64,000 bases of DNA from Polynucleobacter sp. JS-JIR-II-50 (GTDB taxonomy: Bacteria; Pseudomonadota; Gammaproteobacteria; Burkholderiales; Burkholderiaceae), in NCBI RefSeq assembly GCF_018687895.1, contig NZ_CP061307.1, forward strand, positions 496,001 through 560,000, read 5' to 3'. The notes under the pieces are model-generated. The model had not been told where the DNA came from. It searched no databases and saw nothing but the letters and a program-made list of their open reading frames with translations. The translations under genes were made by a program, and so were the position numbers. Below are positions 60,482-64,000 of the stretch, in pieces; the stretch's first letter is position 1; each line of letters opens with the position of its first letter.

Positions 60482-61309
60482 TTATCCCAGTATTGTTTTA
60501 TCCGACTTGATTGCTTGTAGCACGGTAGTTGCAATCTCTTCAATGGATTTGCTGGTAGTGAGCACCCAAGGGATGGATTGTTTTTTCATCATCGCCGTTG
60601 CTTCATTAATTTCATAACGGCAGTTTTCCAGCTTGGCGTAATTGCTGCCGGGTCTACGTTCATTGCGAATCTCTGAGAGCCGTTCCGCATCAATCATTAA
60701 GCCAAAGATTTTTTGGCGATAGGGCACTAGATCCTTTGGAAGTTGCCCCCGTTCAAAGTCTTCTGGAATGAGGGGGTAGTTTGCAGCTTTTAATCCGTAC
60801 TGCATTGCCAGGTACAAGCTTGTTGGCGTTTTTCCCACTCTGGAGATGCCAATCAGAATGACATCGGCTTCAGCCAGGTTTTGATTGGACTGGCCATCGT
60901 CATGGGCCAGGGAATAGTTAATGGCCTCAATCCGGTTCTTATAGGCCTCGGTATCGGCATTGTGGTGAAGGCGGTTCATGGCATGGGTGGATTTCATGCC
61001 TAAGGCTTCTTCTAGAGGGGCTACAAAGGTCTGGAACATGTCCAAAATTAGGCCATTTGCCTTGGCTACAATGGCGTTGAGTTCAGAGTTCACCAAAGTG
61101 GTGAAAACGATGGGTTGTACCCCATATTTAGCTGCCGCCTGGTTGACGCTGCTAACGGCATCGTGGGCTTTATCCACGCTATCCACAAAAGGCACCCGAA
61201 TATGCTTAAAAGTGGCCTCAAATTGAGCCAAAATCGATTGGCTGAAGTTCTCGGCGGTGATGCCGGTGCCGTCAGAGACAATAAAAACAATGCGGGTTTC
61301 GTTAGACAT
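60482..61309 (-). CDS. ppsR: PEP synthase regulatory protein (kinase/pyrophosphorylase)
   Basis: 275 residues, DUF299 family. The P-loop-like SRVGKTPTSLYLA is near residue 155, and FIVSDGTGITAE opens the protein. The enzyme inactivates PEP synthase by ADP-dependent phosphorylation of a Thr next to its catalytic His and reactivates it by phosphorolysis. Its target ppsA is divergent 106 bases away, which fixes the call over a PPDK regulator. Confidence 0.95.
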   Translation of the reverse strand: MSNETRIVFIVSDGTGITAENFSQSILAQFEATFKHIRVPFVDSVDKAHDAVSSVNQAAAKYGVQPIVFTTLVNSELNAIVAKANGLILDMFQTFVAPLEEALGMKSTHAMNRLHHNADTEAYKNRIEAINYSLAHDDGQSNQNLAEADVILIGISRVGKTPTSLYLAMQYGLKAANYPLIPEDFERGQLPKDLVPYRQKIFGLMIDAERLSEIRNERRPGSNYAKLENCRYEINEATAMMKKQSIPWVLTTSKSIEEIATTVLQAIKSDKTILG

Positions 61310-61415
61310 GGATTTGGCTTAAAAGTCAGGGTCAGCACTACAATAGAATGATATTAAAGCATGCCCCATTTTAGGTGGCCGCTAGACCAGTTTCCTTATC
61401 TTTTGAGAGTATTTT

Positions 61416-63821
61416 ATGTCCAACCAACAGCAACAAAATAGCAGTATGGCTGATGCCTATGTTTTGCCTTTCGAGCAACTCCGTATGACTGATGTTGAAT
61501 CAGTCGGCGGTAAGAATGCCTCACTAGGAGAAATGATTTCTCAGTTAGCGTCTACTGGGGTTCGTGTTCCTACAGGTTTTGCAACGACTTCATTAGCATT
61601 TCGTGATTTTCTAAAGCATAACAATCTGACTGAGCGTATTCAGCAGCGCTTGGAAGGTTTGAATATTGATGATGTGCGTGCATTGGCGCAAGCTGGTGCA
61701 GAAATTCGTAGCTGGATTGAAACAGCTCCATTTCAACCAAAGTTGGATGAAGAAATTCGTAAAGCATTTGCTGTATTGGATGACTCTGGTAAAGGTTCAT
61801 TTGCGGTGCGTTCATCAGCTACTGCCGAAGACTTGCCAGATGCTTCTTTTGCTGGCCAGCAAGAAACTTTCCTGAACGTCGAAGGTATTGATGATGTTCT
61901 TAAGAAAATTCGTGAAGTATTTGCTTCTTTGTATAACGATCGCGCTATCTCCTACCGTGTTCACAAGGGCTTTGCCCACGCTGAAGTAGCCTTATCTGCC
62001 GGCATCCAGCGCATGGTCCGCTCTGACTTAGGCGCTGCTGGTGTGATGTTTACTCTGGATACCGAGTCTGGATTTGAGGATGTGGTTTTCATTACCTCTA
62101 GCTATGGCTTGGGAGAGACTGTTGTTCAGGGCGCAGTAAACCCAGACGAGTTTTATGTATTCAAAACCACTTTGGCTCAAGATAAGAAGGCGATCATTCG
62201 CCGCTCTTTGGGTTCAAAGTTAATTCAGATGCAATTTGCCCCTAAAGGCTCTGCAGAAAAAGTAGAGACTGTTGATGTCACCCCAGAAAAGCGTAACCGC
62301 TTCTCTTTGGAGGATGCAGATATCACGGAGTTAGCTAAATATGCGGTGATCATTGAGAAGCATTACGGTCGTCCAATGGACATCGAGTGGGGTAAGGATG
62401 GTCAAGATGGCCGCATCTACATCTTGCAAGCGCGCCCTGAGACTGTGAAGAGTCAAGCTGCTGGACAGGTAGAGATGCGCTACAAATTAAAAGGTAGCTC
62501 AAAGGTACTAGCAAAAGGCCGTGCGATTGGTCAAAAGATTGGCGCTGGCCCTGTACGTATTATTCGTGACCCAAGTGAGATGGATCGTGTTCAGCCAGGC
62601 GATGTCTTGGTTGCCGATATGACTGACCCGAACTGGGAGCCAGTCATGAAGCGTGCTTCTGCGATTGTGACCAATCGTGGCGGACGAACATGCCATGCAG
62701 CGATTATTGCCCGTGAATTAGGCGTACCTGCTGTTGTTGGTTGCGGTGATGCCACTGAGCATTTACAAGACGGCATGATGGTGACAGTTTCTTGTGCTGA
62801 GGGTGATGAAGGCCATATTTATGATGGTTTGATCGAAACCGAAGTCACTGAAGTTTCCCGTGGTGTGTTGCCAGAGATTCCAGTGAAGATCACTATGAAC
62901 ATTGGTAATCCTCAGTTGGCATTTGATTTCTGCCAGATTCCAAATGCCGGTGTTGGTTTGGCTCGTCTTGAGTTCATCATTAATAACTACATTGGTGTGC
63001 ATCCACGTGCTGTATTGGAATATCCAAACATTGATCCTGATCTCAAGCGTGCAGTTGAGAGCGTTGCTCGTGGTTACGCAAGCCCACGCCAGTTTTACGA
63101 AGACAAGTTGGTTGAGGGCGTAGCAACCATTGCCGCTGCTTTCTATCCAAAGCCAGTAATCGTTCGTTTGTCAGACTTCAAATCCAATGAATATAAGAAG
63201 TTAATTGGCGGATCGCGTTACGAGCCTGATGAAGAGAATCCAATGTTGGGATTCCGTGGTGCGTCACGTTATGTTTCTGAAGACTTTGGCGAAGCCTTTG
63301 CTCTCGAGTGCGCAGCAATGAAGCGTGTTCGTGAAGATATGGGCTTGGACAACGTAGAAATCATGGTTCCGTTTGTACGTACTATCAATCAGGCTAAGCG
63401 CGTGATCGACATGATGGAGAAGTTTGGTCTGAAGCGTGGTGTGAATGGTTTGCGTCTCATCATGATGTGTGAGATCCCATCTAATGCGATTTTGGCTGAC
63501 CAGTTCCTGGAGTACTTTGATGGCTTCTCAATCGGCTCAAACGACATGACTCAATTAACTCTGGGCCTAGATCGTGACTCCGGCATGGAATTGTTGGCTA
63601 TCGACTTTGATGAGCGTGATCCAGCGGTAGAGTTCATGATTGCTCGTTCAATTGATGCTTGCCGTAAGCAAAATAAATATGTTGGTATTTGCGGTCAAGG
63701 CCCTTCAGATCACCCAGACTTTGCTCGTTGGTTGGTTGAGAAGGGAATTACCTCAATCTCATTAAATCCAGATAGCGTAGTGGCTACCTGGGAGATGTTG
63801 GGTAAGAACTTAAAAGCCTAA
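61416..63821 (+). CDS. ppsA: Phosphoenolpyruvate synthase
   Basis: 801 residues. ATP-grasp domain (about 20-345), phosphohistidine swivelling domain with catalytic H427 in GGRTCHAAI, and a C-terminal PEP-utilising TIM barrel (about 490-795) with the GLDRDSGM and [10 protein letters not shown] motifs. It converts pyruvate + ATP to PEP for gluconeogenesis. T425, two residues before H427, is the residue equivalent to the PpsR phosphorylation target. Growth on organic acids is suggested by this regulated pair. Confidence 0.97.
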   Translation: MSNQQQQNSSMADAYVLPFEQLRMTDVESVGGKNASLGEMISQLASTGVRVPTGFATTSLAFRDFLKHNNLTERIQQRLEGLNIDDVRALAQAGAEIRSWIETAPFQPKLDEEIRKAFAVLDDSGKGSFAVRSSATAEDLPDASFAGQQETFLNVEGIDDVLKKIREVFASLYNDRAISYRVHKGFAHAEVALSAGIQRMVRSDLGAAGVMFTLDTESGFEDVVFITSSYGLGETVVQGAVNPDEFYVFKTTLAQDKKAIIRRSLGSKLIQMQFAPKGSAEKVETVDVTPEKRNRFSLEDADITELAKYAVIIEKHYGRPMDIEWGKDGQDGRIYILQARPETVKSQAAGQVEMRYKLKGSSKVLAKGRAIGQKIGAGPVRIIRDPSEMDRVQPGDVLVADMTDPNWEPVMKRASAIVTNRGGRTCHAAIIARELGVPAVVGCGDATEHLQDGMMVTVSCAEGDEGHIYDGLIETEVTEVSRGVLPEIPVKITMNIGNPQLAFDFCQIPNAGVGLARLEFIINNYIGVHPRAVLEYPNIDPDLKRAVESVARGYASPRQFYEDKLVEGVATIAAAFYPKPVIVRLSDFKSNEYKKLIGGSRYEPDEENPMLGFRGASRYVSEDFGEAFALECAAMKRVREDMGLDNVEIMVPFVRTINQAKRVIDMMEKFGLKRGVNGLRLIMMCEIPSNAILADQFLEYFDGFSIGSNDMTQLTLGLDRDSGMELLAIDFDERDPAVEFMIARSIDACRKQNKYVGICGQGPSDHPDFARWLVEKGITSISLNPDSVVATWEMLGKNLKA

Positions 63822-63843
63822 ACCAAAGCGGATAGCATTAAAG

Positions 63844-63873
63844 CAAAAGGCCTAGATTTTTTCTAGGCCTTTT
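63844..63873. terminator. Bidirectional Rho-independent terminator after ppsA
   Basis: AAAAGGCCTAGA and TCTAGGCCTTTT form a 12-base stem around a short T-rich loop, with flanking A and T runs. It also faces the convergent lysine-rich gene at the window end. Confidence 0.88.
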
Positions 63874-63909
63874 GTTTATCAATGTATCCAACGCTTGAAT
63901 ATTGGAAAC

Positions 63910-64000
63910 TTACTTTTTCTTTGCAGTCGCCTTCTTTGGCACCACTTTCTTTGCCGCCTTCTTTACGGGAGTGGCCTTGGTTGTTCTTGTGGCTTTTTGA
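63910..64000 (-). CDS. Histone H1-like Lys/Ala-rich protein, C-terminal tail (partial)
   Basis: The leftward frame ending at TAA (63910-63912) reads QKATRTTKATPVKKAAKK then VVPKKATAKKK. This is the Ala/Pro/Lys repeat of bacterial histone H1-like DNA-binding tails (HctB, AlgP, Hc1-like) common in Burkholderiales. The gene continues beyond the window, so any N-terminal domain is unseen. Confidence 0.7.
   Translation of the reverse strand, partial: QKATRTTKATPVKKAAKKVVPKKATAKKK

Overview
The window reads as one stretch of a Betaproteobacteria chromosome (Burkholderiales, Burkholderiaceae), most like a free-living freshwater Polynucleobacter. Reasons: moderate GC by eye, densely packed genes, the gene orders recJ-prfB-lysS, dapD-dapE-prmB, smc-zipA-ligA, map/glnD divergent from rpsB-tsf-pyrH-frr, and the long envelope operon uppS-cdsA-dxr-rseP-bamA-skp-lpxD-fabZ-lpxA-lpxB-rnhB. 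The genus is an inference from gene order and protein style; no database was searched. I see no insertion sequences, prophage, rRNA or CRISPR array.

Positions 1-9945 are the only clearly accessory part. An IclR-type regulator stands at the head of a leftward unit (IclR, BKACE-type beta-keto acid cleavage enzyme, GMC oxidoreductase, TauE/SafE permease). It diverges from a rightward unit (stand-alone biotin carrier protein, pyruvate-carboxylase/oxaloacetate-decarboxylase-type carboxyltransferase, exported NMT1/SsuA-type binding protein, ABC permease, ABC ATPase, second TauE/SafE permease). No biotin carboxylase is present. I read it as a regulated uptake and catabolism locus for an unknown small carboxylic or sulfonic acid. 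This is the best candidate here for an undescribed system.

Positions 9946-16160 are a mixed zone. Two small convergent ORFs with good ribosome binding sites share a bidirectional terminator; both are new calls. Then come a ferredoxin-NADP reductase, dsbB, ackA, cysK and an exported amidohydrolase whose metal-ligand motifs look degenerate.

Positions 16173-34510 hold housekeeping genes: lysS, prfB (with an intact programmed frameshift), recJ, an RpfE-like gene, lolC-lolD, tatD, comEC, a glycine-zipper lipoprotein, an initiator tRNA-fMet with its own promoter and terminator, kup, a small exported coiled-coil protein, radA, and prmB-dapE-dapD.

Positions 34686-60465 run from chromosome organisation and division (smc, zipA, ligA) through a Nudix hydrolase, PII control (glnD), methionine aminopeptidase, translation factors (rpsB, tsf, pyrH, frr), and then isoprenoid, phospholipid, lipid A and outer-membrane assembly genes that overlap or nearly abut. 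RseP there is short and appears to have only one PDZ domain.

Positions 60482-64000 contain the divergent pair ppsR/ppsA (regulator and PEP synthase) and the C-terminal tail of a lysine/alanine-rich, histone H1-like protein cut by the window edge. Non-ATG starts are common: at least nine genes appear to use TTG, several of them overlapping the previous stop codon as TTGA.
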